A stretch of DNA of 35,188 nt, taken from Gemmatimonadota bacterium (GTDB taxonomy: Bacteria; Gemmatimonadota; Gemmatimonadetes; Gemmatimonadales; Gemmatimonadaceae). Positions 9,358 to 19,097 of the stretch are shown here, one piece after another; the first letter of the stretch is position 1; every line of letters starts with the position of its first letter. Location of the stretch: NCBI GenBank assembly GCA_025358315.1, contig JANYKA010000156.1:1-35188 (forward strand), given 5' to 3'. Made by a program: the position numbers and the translations under genes. Under the pieces are notes generated by a model. It was not told the DNA's origin. It searched no databases and was given only the letters and a program-made list of their open reading frames with translations.

Positions 9358-11879
9358 GCCGTCTCCGACAGGGTAACGATCGTCACGCCGGCGCCGCCTT
9401 CATTCCATAGCCCCAACCGAAAATCACGGACGCGTTTGTCGCTCTTGAGCAACGCGGTCACGCGCTCCCGCAACGCACCGGTGCCCTTCCCGTGAATGAT
9501 CATGAGTACCGGCAGATCGCCGCGCACGGCGAGATCCACGGCTTGTTGCACGGCATCATCCACTTCACTGACCCGCATGCCGCGCACGTCCACTTCACGC
9601 TTCACTTCGAGTTCCGGCTGGTCGCCCATCATTGGCACCATCTCGGCGCGTTCGGAGGCGGCGAGTCGGCGTTTGGCCACCCGGCGTACGGACGTCATCG
9701 GCACCGTGAGCTTGAGTGCGCCGATGACGACGGTGACATCGTTCCCGCGAAACTCCACCACCTGCCCCACTTTGCCGCCGAGCGTGGAAACTTCGACGGT
9801 CGTGCCGATTTCTATGGCGCCAGCTTCGGCACTGTTACCGCCGACCCGCGCCGCGACGCCCCGTGCGAGCTGACGCTCCCGTTCAATCCGCTCCAGCGCA
9901 AGCCCTTCGTCGGCGGCCCGGCGTTCGGCGACGCGCCGCGCCTCGGCGCCTGCGGTGGCGATTTGATCGGCGCCTGCGGCCTTCAAGTCGCGAATCGTTT
10001 GCTCGATCTCCTGACGGGCATCGAGCACATACCGCCGCGCATCCTGACGTGCCGCCCGTTCGACTTCGCGCTCCCGCTCCTTCAGCGCGAACTCACGTTC
10101 GGCGAGCTGCGAAGCGAGCGCCTGCGTTTGTTCATCCCGCTCTGCGACAATCGATTCCATCGTACTAAGGGATTTCTGACGCCGCTCCAGATCTTCCAAA
10201 AGTGCGGCCACATTGCGCTCGCCCTGCGGCACCCGGGCCTCGGCCCGCTCCAATACTTCCTCGGGCATGGCCAGTCGGCGGGCGATGCTCAGCCCGTAGG
10301 AGCGACCGGGGATTCCCTTCACCAGTGTGTAAGTGGGCGCCAGTGCGACAGCATCGAATTGCAACGATGCGTTCACCACACCCGGCACTTCCTGGGCGAG
10401 TTCCTTCAGCGCGCCAAGATGCGTAGTGGCAATCGTCGTGGTGCCGCGGCGTGTAAGTGTTTCGAGAATCGCGCCGCCAAGCGCGGCACCTTCGACCGGG
10501 TCGGTACCGGAGCCGAGTTCGTCGATAAGGACGAGCGACAAATCGGTCGCGCGGTGGATAATTTCCGTGAGGTTCCGCAGATGCGCGCTGAACGTCGAGA
10601 GTGAAGCCTCGATCGATTGTTCGTCGCCGATGTCGGCGAAGAACTGATCGAACAGCGCGACGCGACTTTCCGGCCCGACCGGGGCCGGAATACCCGCTTG
10701 CACGAGGAGCGAAATCAGCGCCAGCGCTTTCAGTAATACTGTTTTGCCGCCGGTATTCGGTCCCGACACGAGGAGTGTGCGTTCGGCGCCGTCCATAAAT
10801 AAATCGAATGGCACCACCGACTCGCGGTCGCGGGCAAGCAACAGCGGATGCCGCCCGTTAATGATGGAGAATCCCTCGCCCGGTGCGCTGAGCATTGCCG
10901 GCGAGCAGCTGAATGCCAGGGCGTAGCGGGCCCGTGCCGTGAGCGAATCCAAAGTGACCAATGCCGCGAGCGTGGCGAGCAGTTCGTCGCGGCGTGGCCG
11001 CAGGCGTTCAGTGGCTTCCAGCAAAATCCGTTCGGTTTCGCGCAGTTCTTCCGACTCGAGTTCGCGAATACGATTCCCCGCCTCGACCGCCGCCGGCGGC
11101 TCGACGAACACCGTGCTCCCACTGTGCGACGTGTCGTGCACAATGCCGCCAACCGTACTGCGTCCTTCGCGACGCACGGGAATCACGTAGCGGCCGTTCC
11201 GCATCGTGACCGATGCATCATCGACGCGATGATTGGTCTCGAGCTTGGCCATCAGCCGTTCGAGGAGACGAACGAGGTCGCTCTCGGCGCCGCGCAGTTC
11301 CTTTCGCAACTTGCGGAGCGCCGGTGAGGCATCGTCGCGCACCACGCCTTCGTCGGTGATCACCTTATCGATTTCACGTTCGGTGGTCAGATCGCTGACG
11401 AGGGCAAACGCGATGATCTCCAGCGGCAGGAGCGCGGATTTTTCTTTGTCGTCGCGCTTGGTATTGAGCAGTGCGTCGCGAGTTTTGCGCGAAGACACCA
11501 ACAGCGTAACCGCCGCCCGCAGTTCGAGTCCGGTCCACGACGATCCTGTCACGCGAAGCCGCGCGAGCGCTGCCGCTAAATCGGGGATCGGCTCCATTGT
11601 CCAGCCGCCTTCACTGCGGACGAGCGCCCGCGCCGCTTCGACTCTCGCATGTTCGGCGATAATTTCCGCAGCGTCGGTCATCGGTTCCAGCATGCGGATC
11701 CGCGCCGCACCCGCCTCACTGGACGCAAAGCCGGCGACGATATCAAGCGCCCGGGCAAACTCCAGCACCACCAACGCGTGCGAGCGAGCCGCAGGTGGCA
11801 CCACCTGCGAATGAAAAAGCCCGACCTCGCGATCGAAATCGCTCAGTCGGGCTTGTTCAACTTCCACTAAAGGGTTCAC
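9354..11879 (-). CDS. mutS2: endonuclease MutS2
   Basis: SGPNTGGKTVLLKALALISLLVQAG Walker A, VLIDELGSGTDPVEGAALG, C-terminal Smr domain VDVRGMRVSEVDDAVQQ...MIIHGKGTGALRERV. Confidence 0.96.
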   Translation of the reverse strand: MNPLVEVEQARLSDFDREVGLFHSQVVPPAARSHALVVLEFARALDIVAGFASSEAGAARIRMLEPMTDAAEIIAEHARVEAARALVRSEGGWTMEPIPDLAAALARLRVTGSSWTGLELRAAVTLLVSSRKTRDALLNTKRDDKEKSALLPLEIIAFALVSDLTTEREIDKVITDEGVVRDDASPALRKLRKELRGAESDLVRLLERLMAKLETNHRVDDASVTMRNGRYVIPVRREGRSTVGGIVHDTSHSGSTVFVEPPAAVEAGNRIRELESEELRETERILLEATERLRPRRDELLATLAALVTLDSLTARARYALAFSCSPAMLSAPGEGFSIINGRHPLLLARDRESVVPFDLFMDGAERTLLVSGPNTGGKTVLLKALALISLLVQAGIPAPVGPESRVALFDQFFADIGDEQSIEASLSTFSAHLRNLTEIIHRATDLSLVLIDELGSGTDPVEGAALGGAILETLTRRGTTTIATTHLGALKELAQEVPGVVNASLQFDAVALAPTYTLVKGIPGRSYGLSIARRLAMPEEVLERAEARVPQGERNVAALLEDLERRQKSLSTMESIVAERDEQTQALASQLAEREFALKEREREVERAARQDARRYVLDARQEIEQTIRDLKAAGADQIATAGAEARRVAERRAADEGLALERIERERQLARGVAARVGGNSAEAGAIEIGTTVEVSTLGGKVGQVVEFRGNDVTVVIGALKLTVPMTSVRRVAKRRLAASERAEMVPMMGDQPELEVKREVDVRGMRVSEVDDAVQQAVDLAVRGDLPVLMIIHGKGTGALRERVTALLKSDKRVRDFRLGLWNEGGAGVTIVTLSETA

Positions 11880-12319
11880 GCCGGCGTGCCCAGTTCCTCT
11901 CGAGCGATGCGGCTGATAACGCCGCCATCGGCACGACCCTTGAATTGCGAAACCACTTTGCCCATCACGGCACCAATATTCGTCGCGCCCCCGGCGATCA
12001 CGGCGCGAACTGCGGCACGGAGATCGTCTTCGCTCGCCTGCGCGGGAAGGTACTTCTCGATCGTGGCGATCTCTGATCGTTCTTGCGCCGCTAGCTCGGT
12101 GCGACCCCCTTTATCGAAGGCCTCCACGGATTCGCGACGCCGTTTGATCGCTTTTTGAAGCACATCAATAACGTCCGCATCCACCACATCGCGCTTGATG
12201 GAGGTATGAAAGTTCTCGATGTCTGCCAGCACGGAACCCAGGACGAGTACAGCAGCCTTGTTCTGGGCCTTTCGCGAAGCGTTGAGCTCTTCGCGGAGCC
12301 GGTCCGTCAGTGTTGCCAC
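11876..12319 (-). CDS. GatB/YqeY domain protein
   Basis: LNASRKAQNKAAVLVLGSVLADIENF, EIATIEKYLPAQASEDDLRAAVRAVI; 147 aa. Confidence 0.92.
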   Translation of the reverse strand: MATLTDRLREELNASRKAQNKAAVLVLGSVLADIENFHTSIKRDVVDADVIDVLQKAIKRRRESVEAFDKGGRTELAAQERSEIATIEKYLPAQASEDDLRAAVRAVIAGGATNIGAVMGKVVSQFKGRADGGVISRIAREELGTPA

Positions 12320-12508
12320 CTACGCAGTCCGTGTGCGACGATTCTTACGCGTGGCGGCGTTCATTTTCCGCTTGCGCTTCTCGCTCGGCTTCTCGTAATG
12401 GCGGTGCTTTCTGAGATCGGAGAGGATCCCTGCTTTTTCGCACTTCTTTTTGAAGCGCTTGAGGGCCCGCTCGAAATTCTCGTCGTCGTGAATGATGACT
12501 TCGGACAA
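12320..12508 (-). CDS. rpsU: 30S ribosomal protein bS21
   Basis: [48 protein letters not shown]. Confidence 0.95.
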   Translation of the reverse strand: MSEVIIHDDENFERALKRFKKKCEKAGILSDLRKHRHYEKPSEKRKRKMNAATRKNRRTRTA

Positions 12509-12607
12509 ACTGGTCTAACCCCCTTCGTGGCGTTTGCGCGCCGGAGTGAGTTTTGGATGTGGTAGCCACGTAAGATAGGCAAGCATCGGCGGTTAGGGAA
12601 GTGGACT

Positions 12608-12963
12608 GATGAGTGTTGAGTGGGAGAATGAGTGCTGAGTGCGAGACTAGTGGGAGAAAGGCGTGGGAGAGGAGTGGGAGACGGTAGTGGGAGAGCGCCC
12701 GGGATAGGCTGGTTTCTCTCTCCCACTCGTCTCCCACTCCCTCCCACTCAATGCCTCAGTGAAGCCCGTTGCCTCCGGCCATAGACAGAGGCTTATAGAT
12801 CCGGAGCCCCCCGCACAGAACTGTCGTGCCCCGCCGAACGAGTGCGAGAGAGCACCAGCCCACCCCCCAGAAGCTCTCCCACTACCGTCTCCCACTCCTC
12901 TCCCACTCCCGTCTCCCACCAGTCTCGCACTCAGCACTCCTACTCCCACTCAGCACTCGCACT
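12608..12963. repeat. Family 1 (GTGGGAG) palindromic element, copy 2: L arm about 12608-12696, R arm about 12873-12963, structured non-coding loop
   Basis: Reverse complement of atgagtgttgagtgggagaatgagtgctgagtgcgagactagtgggagaaaggcgtgggagaggagtgggagacggtagtgggagagc matches the right arm gctctcccactaccgtctcccactcctctcccac...tcgcactcagcactcctactcccactcagcactc almost throughout. Confidence 0.93.
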
Positions 12964-12980
12964 AACTTAATGTCCAAGAA

Positions 12981-15900
12981 ATGCTACAAGAACAATCAAT
13001 CTTCCTAGATCCCAGCGGCCGCCGCTGGCGCGCCATCCGCCGCGCCACGGTTGCGATTGGTGTCCTGACCACGTTGGTCGGACTCGGCTTGGTTATCACG
13101 TTCCTGATTCCGCCCATTCTGCCGAAGTTGCAGGCGGCCAAGAAAGCGGTGAGCATCACCAAACCAAAACGCACCATCGCCAGCACCCGGTTGGAAGCGC
13201 AACAGGCTGCGGCCCGCGCCCAGATGACGGCCGCACTCACGCGCAGCGCGCCGCCAAAGTCTATACGCGCCGAGCGTCTGCCGATTATCAAGAACCGCGC
13301 CGTCGAGACAATTCCGGCGACGAAAAAAATCCCACCGAATGGTCAGCGCCCCGGAATTGTCGCCGGCTTCTATGTGGATTGGCAGGACAATTCATTCGCC
13401 TCGTTCTCCGCCCACGCGAAAGATCTCGACTGGGTGATTTGCGAATGCGCATTTATTACCGCGGGCGGTGATTCGCTGAACCTGCGTCTCGACAACAAAG
13501 TTCCTTACTTCGCCGATCAGCTGCCGGAAAAAGATCGCCCCCGCGTGTTCATGATGGTGAGCAACGTGGATTATGGCACGGGCGTCTTTGATGCCAAACG
13601 CGTGCGGAAGTTGCTGGCGTCACCGGAATCGCGGCAGCGCGGAGCATTGCAACTGGTGCGCGCCGCGCAGAAATTCGGCCTCGCCGGTATCACCGTCGAT
13701 TTTGAAGAAGTGCCCGACGATCTGCACGGCGCAATGGTGCTTTTTCTCACCGCGTTGCGCGACGGACTCCATCCCGGTGGCCGGTTGCTGACGATGGCGG
13801 TCTCGGTCAGCGCCGACTCCACCCAAGTACGCGATTACGCCAATGTGAACGACTACCTGTTTCTAATGCTCTATGACGAGCATTACAACAACGGTGATCC
13901 GGGGCCAGTGGCAAGTCAGGGATGGTTCACGGCGAAAACCAAGCAATTACTCTCGTGGATGCCGCCATCCAAAGCGATTCTGGCGCTCGGGGCCTACGGC
14001 TATCACTGGGACGACCATACCGGAAAGTTGACTGGCGTACAGTCGACTTTTCAGGAAACGATGCAACACGCGCGGCAGAACAATGCCAACATTCAATTCG
14101 ATTCGCTGTCGTTGAATCCCTATATCCGTTGGTCCGATCCAGACCACGTCGATCATGTTATTTGGTTTCTCGACGGCGTGACCGCGTGGAATCAATGGCG
14201 CGCCGGCAATCAGCTCCACGCCGCGGGCGTTGCCATCTGGCGGCTTGGTGATGAAGATCCGTCACTCTGGAGCGCACTCTCGAATGACGTGGACAAGGTT
14301 CAGCCGTCCGTGCTCGAACCCATCCCGCCCGGCTACGACGTGCAGTTCGATGGTATCGGTGAAATTCTTCGTGTCACCCACCGTCCGGGCGCCGGCGTGC
14401 GCGTCCTCAGTGCCGACTCGACAAGCGGACTGATCACTCACGAACAGATCACGCAGATCCCATCCCCGTGGGTGGTGCAGCGTTTCGGCGCGTCCGACTC
14501 CACAAAAATTGCGCTGACCTTTGACGATGGTCCCGACGCGAAATACACGAACGACATTCTTGATACGCTGCGATCACGCAACGTCAAAGCCACTTTTTTC
14601 GTGATCGGGCGTCAGGCCGATGAGTACCCCGGGATCCTGCGCCGCATTGTGCGTGAGGGACACGAAATTGGCAATCACACCTACACGCATCCGAATCTCG
14701 CCCTCACCAATCCGTTCGTCGCCCGCCTTGAGGTGGTTGCCAACGGGCGATTGATCGAAACCATTATCAATCGTCGCACCTCGCTTTTCCGTCCGCCGTA
14801 TTTCGGCGACGCCTCGCCAACCACCGCCGACGAACTTGTCCCTGTCGGAATGGTTAGCGACCTGGGCTATCTCACCGTCGGCGTCCGCATCGACTCCGAC
14901 GATTGGCGCATTACGAACAAAGACTCGATTCTCCAGCACACGCTCGACGAAGCATACAATGGCAATGTCGTGCTCCTCCACGACTCGGGCGGCGATCGTC
15001 GCGGCACGGTGGCCATACTCGGCACCCTCATCGACTCGCTCAGGGCACGCGGCCTCACACTGGTGTTGGTCTCGGATCTCGCCGGCATCACCCGCGACGA
15101 GATCATGCCGGTCATCGCATCTCGCACTGCCTTTGAGCACGTCGCCGATGTCATCGCCTTCACTTTTATCGGTTTGCTCGACTGGGGGTTGTACTGGATT
15201 TTCCTGGTCGCTGTCGTGCTCGCCATTGGACGGTTGCTGTTCATCATCTCGCTCGCGGCCATCCAGCGGTTCCTCAAGAAAAAAGAATCATCAGCACCAG
15301 CGTTCACTCCCGCCGTGAGCATCATCGTGCCCGCCTATCGCGAAGAACGGGTGATCGTGCACACGGTGAAAAGTCTACTCGCCCAAAGCTACAGCGGCAC
15401 GATGGAAATCATCGTCGTGGACGACGGCTCGCCCGACGCCACCTACGATGAAGCCCGACGCGCCTTCGGCAATGAACCCCGCGTGACCGTGCTCACGAAA
15501 CCAAACGGTGGCAAGGCCAGTGCACTGAATTATGGAATTGCCAGTGCGCAACACGAGATCATCATCGCCCTCGACGCCGACACGCAGTTCGAACCACAAA
15601 CGGTTGGCGAACTCGTCAAACCACTGGCGAATCCGGCCGTGGGCGCGGTCGCTGGCAACGCCAAGGTCGGCAATCGCATCAATCTGGTCACGCGATGGCA
15701 GGCGCTCGAGTATGTGACGTCGCAGAATCTCGATCGCCGGGCCTTTGCCCTGCTCGACTGCATCACCGTAATTCCCGGTGCCGTCGGCGCGTGGCGTCGT
15801 ACCGCGTTGCTCGAAGCCGGCGGCTTCACCACCGACACACTCGCCGAGGATCAGGATCTCACCATTCGCATTCGCAAACTCGGTCACTCAATTGGATTCG

Positions 15901-16427
15901 CTGAGCGGGCGATTGCCTGGACCGAAGCCCCGGCGACAATCAGCGAATTGTCGAAGCAACGTTTCCGGTGGTCGTTCGGCACGCTGCAATGCGCGTGGAA
16001 ACACAAGAATGCGCTCTTCCGTCCGAAGTTTGGCACGCTGGGGTTCGTCGCACTCCCGAACACCTGGCTCTTTCAGTTAATCCTGACAGCACTCTCACCG
16101 CTCGCCGACCTGATGTTCCTCTGGGGGTTGCTCTCCGTCTGGCTGACATTTAAATCGCACGGTCGGAATTACGCGGTCACTGATCTCGAACAGATCATGT
16201 TGTTCTACGCGATTTTTCTTGTGACCGACTGGTTCGGCGCGCTGATCGCATTTATGATGGAGCCCGACGAAGAACGGGCCCTCACCTGGCTCATCGTGCT
16301 GCAGCGCTTTGCCTACCGTCAGATTATGTACTCGGTCGTCGTGCGGAGCTTTATTGCGGCGATTCGCGGACGCGTCGTCGGGTGGGGTCGTCTCGACCGT
16401 AAAGCCACCGTGGAGCTCCCCGCGTGA
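12981..16427 (+). CDS. membrane protein fusing GH18-like glycosidase, polysaccharide deacetylase (NodB) and processive GT2 glycosyltransferase
   Basis: GH18-like GITVDFEEVPDD; NodB ALTFDDGPDAKYTNDIL and HEIGNHTYTHPNL; GT2 SIIVPAYREERVI, ALDADTQF, EDQDLTIRI, QRFRW; several TM segments. Confidence 0.92.
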   Translation: MLQEQSIFLDPSGRRWRAIRRATVAIGVLTTLVGLGLVITFLIPPILPKLQAAKKAVSITKPKRTIASTRLEAQQAAARAQMTAALTRSAPPKSIRAERLPIIKNRAVETIPATKKIPPNGQRPGIVAGFYVDWQDNSFASFSAHAKDLDWVICECAFITAGGDSLNLRLDNKVPYFADQLPEKDRPRVFMMVSNVDYGTGVFDAKRVRKLLASPESRQRGALQLVRAAQKFGLAGITVDFEEVPDDLHGAMVLFLTALRDGLHPGGRLLTMAVSVSADSTQVRDYANVNDYLFLMLYDEHYNNGDPGPVASQGWFTAKTKQLLSWMPPSKAILALGAYGYHWDDHTGKLTGVQSTFQETMQHARQNNANIQFDSLSLNPYIRWSDPDHVDHVIWFLDGVTAWNQWRAGNQLHAAGVAIWRLGDEDPSLWSALSNDVDKVQPSVLEPIPPGYDVQFDGIGEILRVTHRPGAGVRVLSADSTSGLITHEQITQIPSPWVVQRFGASDSTKIALTFDDGPDAKYTNDILDTLRSRNVKATFFVIGRQADEYPGILRRIVREGHEIGNHTYTHPNLALTNPFVARLEVVANGRLIETIINRRTSLFRPPYFGDASPTTADELVPVGMVSDLGYLTVGVRIDSDDWRITNKDSILQHTLDEAYNGNVVLLHDSGGDRRGTVAILGTLIDSLRARGLTLVLVSDLAGITRDEIMPVIASRTAFEHVADVIAFTFIGLLDWGLYWIFLVAVVLAIGRLLFIISLAAIQRFLKKKESSAPAFTPAVSIIVPAYREERVIVHTVKSLLAQSYSGTMEIIVVDDGSPDATYDEARRAFGNEPRVTVLTKPNGGKASALNYGIASAQHEIIIALDADTQFEPQTVGELVKPLANPAVGAVAGNAKVGNRINLVTRWQALEYVTSQNLDRRAFALLDCITVIPGAVGAWRRTALLEAGGFTTDTLAEDQDLTIRIRKLGHSIGFAERAIAWTEAPATISELSKQRFRWSFGTLQCAWKHKNALFRPKFGTLGFVALPNTWLFQLILTALSPLADLMFLWGLLSVWLTFKSHGRNYAVTDLEQIMLFYAIFLVTDWFGALIAFMMEPDEERALTWLIVLQRFAYRQIMYSVVVRSFIAAIRGRVVGWGRLDRKATVELPA

Positions 16428-18985
16428 AACGTTGGCGCAAGACGCTTGGTGCATCGATCGCACTCACGATCTTTGCAATCGCGCTCTATTCCCTGCGCAA
16501 GGAACTCGCCGGCTATAATTTTGGCCAGGTGCGCGACGCGCTCGACACTGTGTCGCGGACCAATCTCCTCCAGGCTATTGGCTACACCGCCTGCGGATAC
16601 CTCGCGCTCATCCTGTACGATGCGCTCGCCCTCCGCTACGTCAAACGCACGCTCCCGGCGCGCCGCGTGGCGTTCGTTGGTTTCGTTTCATACGCGATGT
16701 CGAACATGCTCGGCTTCCCGCTCCTGCTCGGCGGCGGCCTGCGCTATCGCTTCTACAATGCGTGGGGATTATCGACCGCCGAGATCGCGCTGACCATCGC
16801 GTTCAACAGCGTGACATTCTGGCTGGGCGTCGTCGGGCTCGCCGGGCTCGCCCTCGTGCTGCAACCAGTGGCCGCACACACCGCGCTCCCACTCCTCACG
16901 TCCGGCACGCTCTATGGCTTGGGCGTCGCGATGCTGTTGGCCGTCGCGGCATATTTGTTCGCCGCGGCATTTGTGCGCCGTTCACTGCATTTCCGCGATT
17001 GGGAATTCGAACTTCCGTCAGCGGGGCTCGCGCTGAGCCAGGTGCTCGTGAGTTCGCTCGACTGGCTCTTTGCCGCCGCCGTCCTCTGGGCGCTGCTGCC
17101 ATCGAACACACCGCAACTCACCTTCGCGGCTTTTCTCACGGCATTCCTCCTCGGTCAAGTGCTTGGATTGGTGAGCAACGTGCCGGGAGGCCTCGGCGTG
17201 TTCGAGCTGGTGATGCTCTCCCTGCTCCCGCCGTCGACCATTTCGCGCATATCGCTCGTTGGCGTGCTGATGCTGTACAGGGTGATTTACTATTTAATGC
17301 CGCTGGCGATTGCCGCGGCAATGCTGGCGACCCACGAACTGACCCGCGGAAAAACGCGTGTCGCCCGTGCGGCCCGCGCCGCCAGTTCGTGGGTGCCGGG
17401 CGTCGCACCAATTATTCTGTCGATCTCGACATTCATCGGCGGGATGATTCTGCTGCTCTCCGGTGCGACCCCGGCCCTCCCCGGCCGCCTGCGGTTGGTT
17501 TCGCAGCTCGTTCCACTGACGGTCATTGAGTCGTCGCATTTTATCGGCAGCCTCACCGGCGCCGCTCTGCTGGTGCTGGCCCGCGGACTCGGTCGCCGAC
17601 TCGACGCGGCGTACTACCTCACGGTCGGCGCGCTCGCGATCGGCATTATCGCATCGCTCGGCAAGGGATTCGATTACGAAGAAGCGATCGCCCTGACGTT
17701 GATTCTCATCGCATTGCTGCCGGCCCGCCGGCACTTCTATCGCCGCACGTCATTCACTGCTGAAGTATTCACGCCCAGTTGGGTGTTGATGGCTGGTGTC
17801 GCGGTTGGTGCGAGCGTCTGGCTCGGCGTGTTCGCATATCAGTATGTGGATTACTCAAACGATCTCTGGTGGCGATTCGCACTACGCGGCGATGCACCGC
17901 GTTTTCTGCGCGCCACAGTTGGCGCGAGTGTCCTGCTCGGTATGTTCGCGTTGTTCCGACTTCTACGGCCGGCGATTCCGGATCCGGCCCTGCCCGATGC
18001 CGCCACGCTCGAGCGCGTGAAACCCATCGTGCGTGCATCGCCGGATACGGGCGCCAACCTCGCGCTCGTCGGCGACAAGTCGCTCCTGTTCAGCGCCAAC
18101 GCCGATGCCTTCGTGATGTACGGCGTCGAAGGGCGCAGCTTTGTCTCGATGGGCGACCCAGTCGGCGCGCCAAACGAACGGCAGGAACTCGCGTGGCAGT
18201 TCCGCGAACTCGCCGACCGCCACGATGCGTGGACGGTGTTCTACCAAGTGCGCAAGCACAATCTTCCCCTCTATCTCGACCTCGGCCTGTCGATGCTGAA
18301 GCTCGGCGAAGAGGCGCATGTGCCGTTGCGTGATTTTTCGCTTGACGGCGGTTCGCGCAAAGGGCTGCGACGGATGATGAAGAACGTGGATAAGGCCGGC
18401 TGCACGTTCGACATTGTCGCTGAGCAGGACGTCCCCGCTCTGCTGCCGCGCTTCCGGGCGATTTCCGACGAATGGCTCGCGGCCAAACGCACCCGCGAAA
18501 AGGGATTCTCGCTCGGCTATTGGAACGACGGCTATATGACGATGGCCCCGGTCGCCGTCGTGCGCTGCGGCGGCGAGATCGTCGCCTTCGCTAATCTCTG
18601 GGAAGGCGCGGGCCGCGAAGAACTTTCGGTTGACCTGATGCGCTACGGCTCCGGGGCACCCGATGGCGTGATGGAATATTTATTTGTGCAACTGATGCTG
18701 TGGGGACGCGACGCCGGATACGGCAACTTCAATCTCGGGATGGCTCCGCTCGCTGGACTGGAGAACCGTCAACTCGCGCCAATTTGGAATCGCGTCGGAG
18801 CGCTGCTCTTCAGGCACGCCGAGAATTTTTATAATTTTCAGGGGCTGCGGACGTACAAAGAAAAATTCGATCCGGTGTGGGAGCCGCGGTATCTAGCGTC
18901 ACCTGGGGGGTTTGCGTTGCCGATCATTCTTACAAATGTGTCGACGTTGGTGAGTCGGGGATTGAGAGGAGCTGTGGGTCGATAA
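16424..18985 (+). CDS. mprF: bifunctional lysylphosphatidylglycerol flippase/synthetase MprF-like
   Basis: Multi-TM N-terminus plus C-terminal domain with GNFNLGMAPLAGLENRQLAPIWNRVGALLFRHAENFYNFQGLRTYKEKFDPVWEPRYLA; 4-nt overlap with the upstream gene. Confidence 0.93.
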   Translation: MKRWRKTLGASIALTIFAIALYSLRKELAGYNFGQVRDALDTVSRTNLLQAIGYTACGYLALILYDALALRYVKRTLPARRVAFVGFVSYAMSNMLGFPLLLGGGLRYRFYNAWGLSTAEIALTIAFNSVTFWLGVVGLAGLALVLQPVAAHTALPLLTSGTLYGLGVAMLLAVAAYLFAAAFVRRSLHFRDWEFELPSAGLALSQVLVSSLDWLFAAAVLWALLPSNTPQLTFAAFLTAFLLGQVLGLVSNVPGGLGVFELVMLSLLPPSTISRISLVGVLMLYRVIYYLMPLAIAAAMLATHELTRGKTRVARAARAASSWVPGVAPIILSISTFIGGMILLLSGATPALPGRLRLVSQLVPLTVIESSHFIGSLTGAALLVLARGLGRRLDAAYYLTVGALAIGIIASLGKGFDYEEAIALTLILIALLPARRHFYRRTSFTAEVFTPSWVLMAGVAVGASVWLGVFAYQYVDYSNDLWWRFALRGDAPRFLRATVGASVLLGMFALFRLLRPAIPDPALPDAATLERVKPIVRASPDTGANLALVGDKSLLFSANADAFVMYGVEGRSFVSMGDPVGAPNERQELAWQFRELADRHDAWTVFYQVRKHNLPLYLDLGLSMLKLGEEAHVPLRDFSLDGGSRKGLRRMMKNVDKAGCTFDIVAEQDVPALLPRFRAISDEWLAAKRTREKGFSLGYWNDGYMTMAPVAVVRCGGEIVAFANLWEGAGREELSVDLMRYGSGAPDGVMEYLFVQLMLWGRDAGYGNFNLGMAPLAGLENRQLAPIWNRVGALLFRHAENFYNFQGLRTYKEKFDPVWEPRYLASPGGFALPIILTNVSTLVSRGLRGAVGR

Positions 18986-18986
18986 A

Positions 18987-19095
18987 GCGAGTGGTGAGTG
19001 GGAGTAGGAGTGCTGAGTGCGAGACTAGTGGGAGAGAGGAGTGGGAGAGGCGTGGGAGACGGTAGTGGGAGATGAGTGGGAGACTGGAGTGGGCG
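18987..19095. repeat. Family 1 element, copy 3: R-type arm
   Basis: gcgagtggtgagtgggagtaggagtgctgagtgcgagactagtgggagagaggagtgggagaggcgtgggagacggtagtgggagatgag; inverted partner at 19977-20066. Confidence 0.92.
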
Positions 19096-19097
19096 AC

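Noticed and set aside
12608-12963. CIRCE heat-shock operators suggested by GAGTGCT/GCACTC words in Family 1
   Set aside because: No TTAGCACTC-N9-GAGTGCTAA dyad; the words are direct repeats within the arms and are not located at heat-shock genes.
12345-12965. Overlapping ORFs across the Family 1 repeats (12345-12737, 12361-12747, 12647-12949, 12759-12965, 12826-13008)
   Set aside because: Low-complexity translations (SHSSPTPLPLPSPT...) produced by the repeat; no family features.
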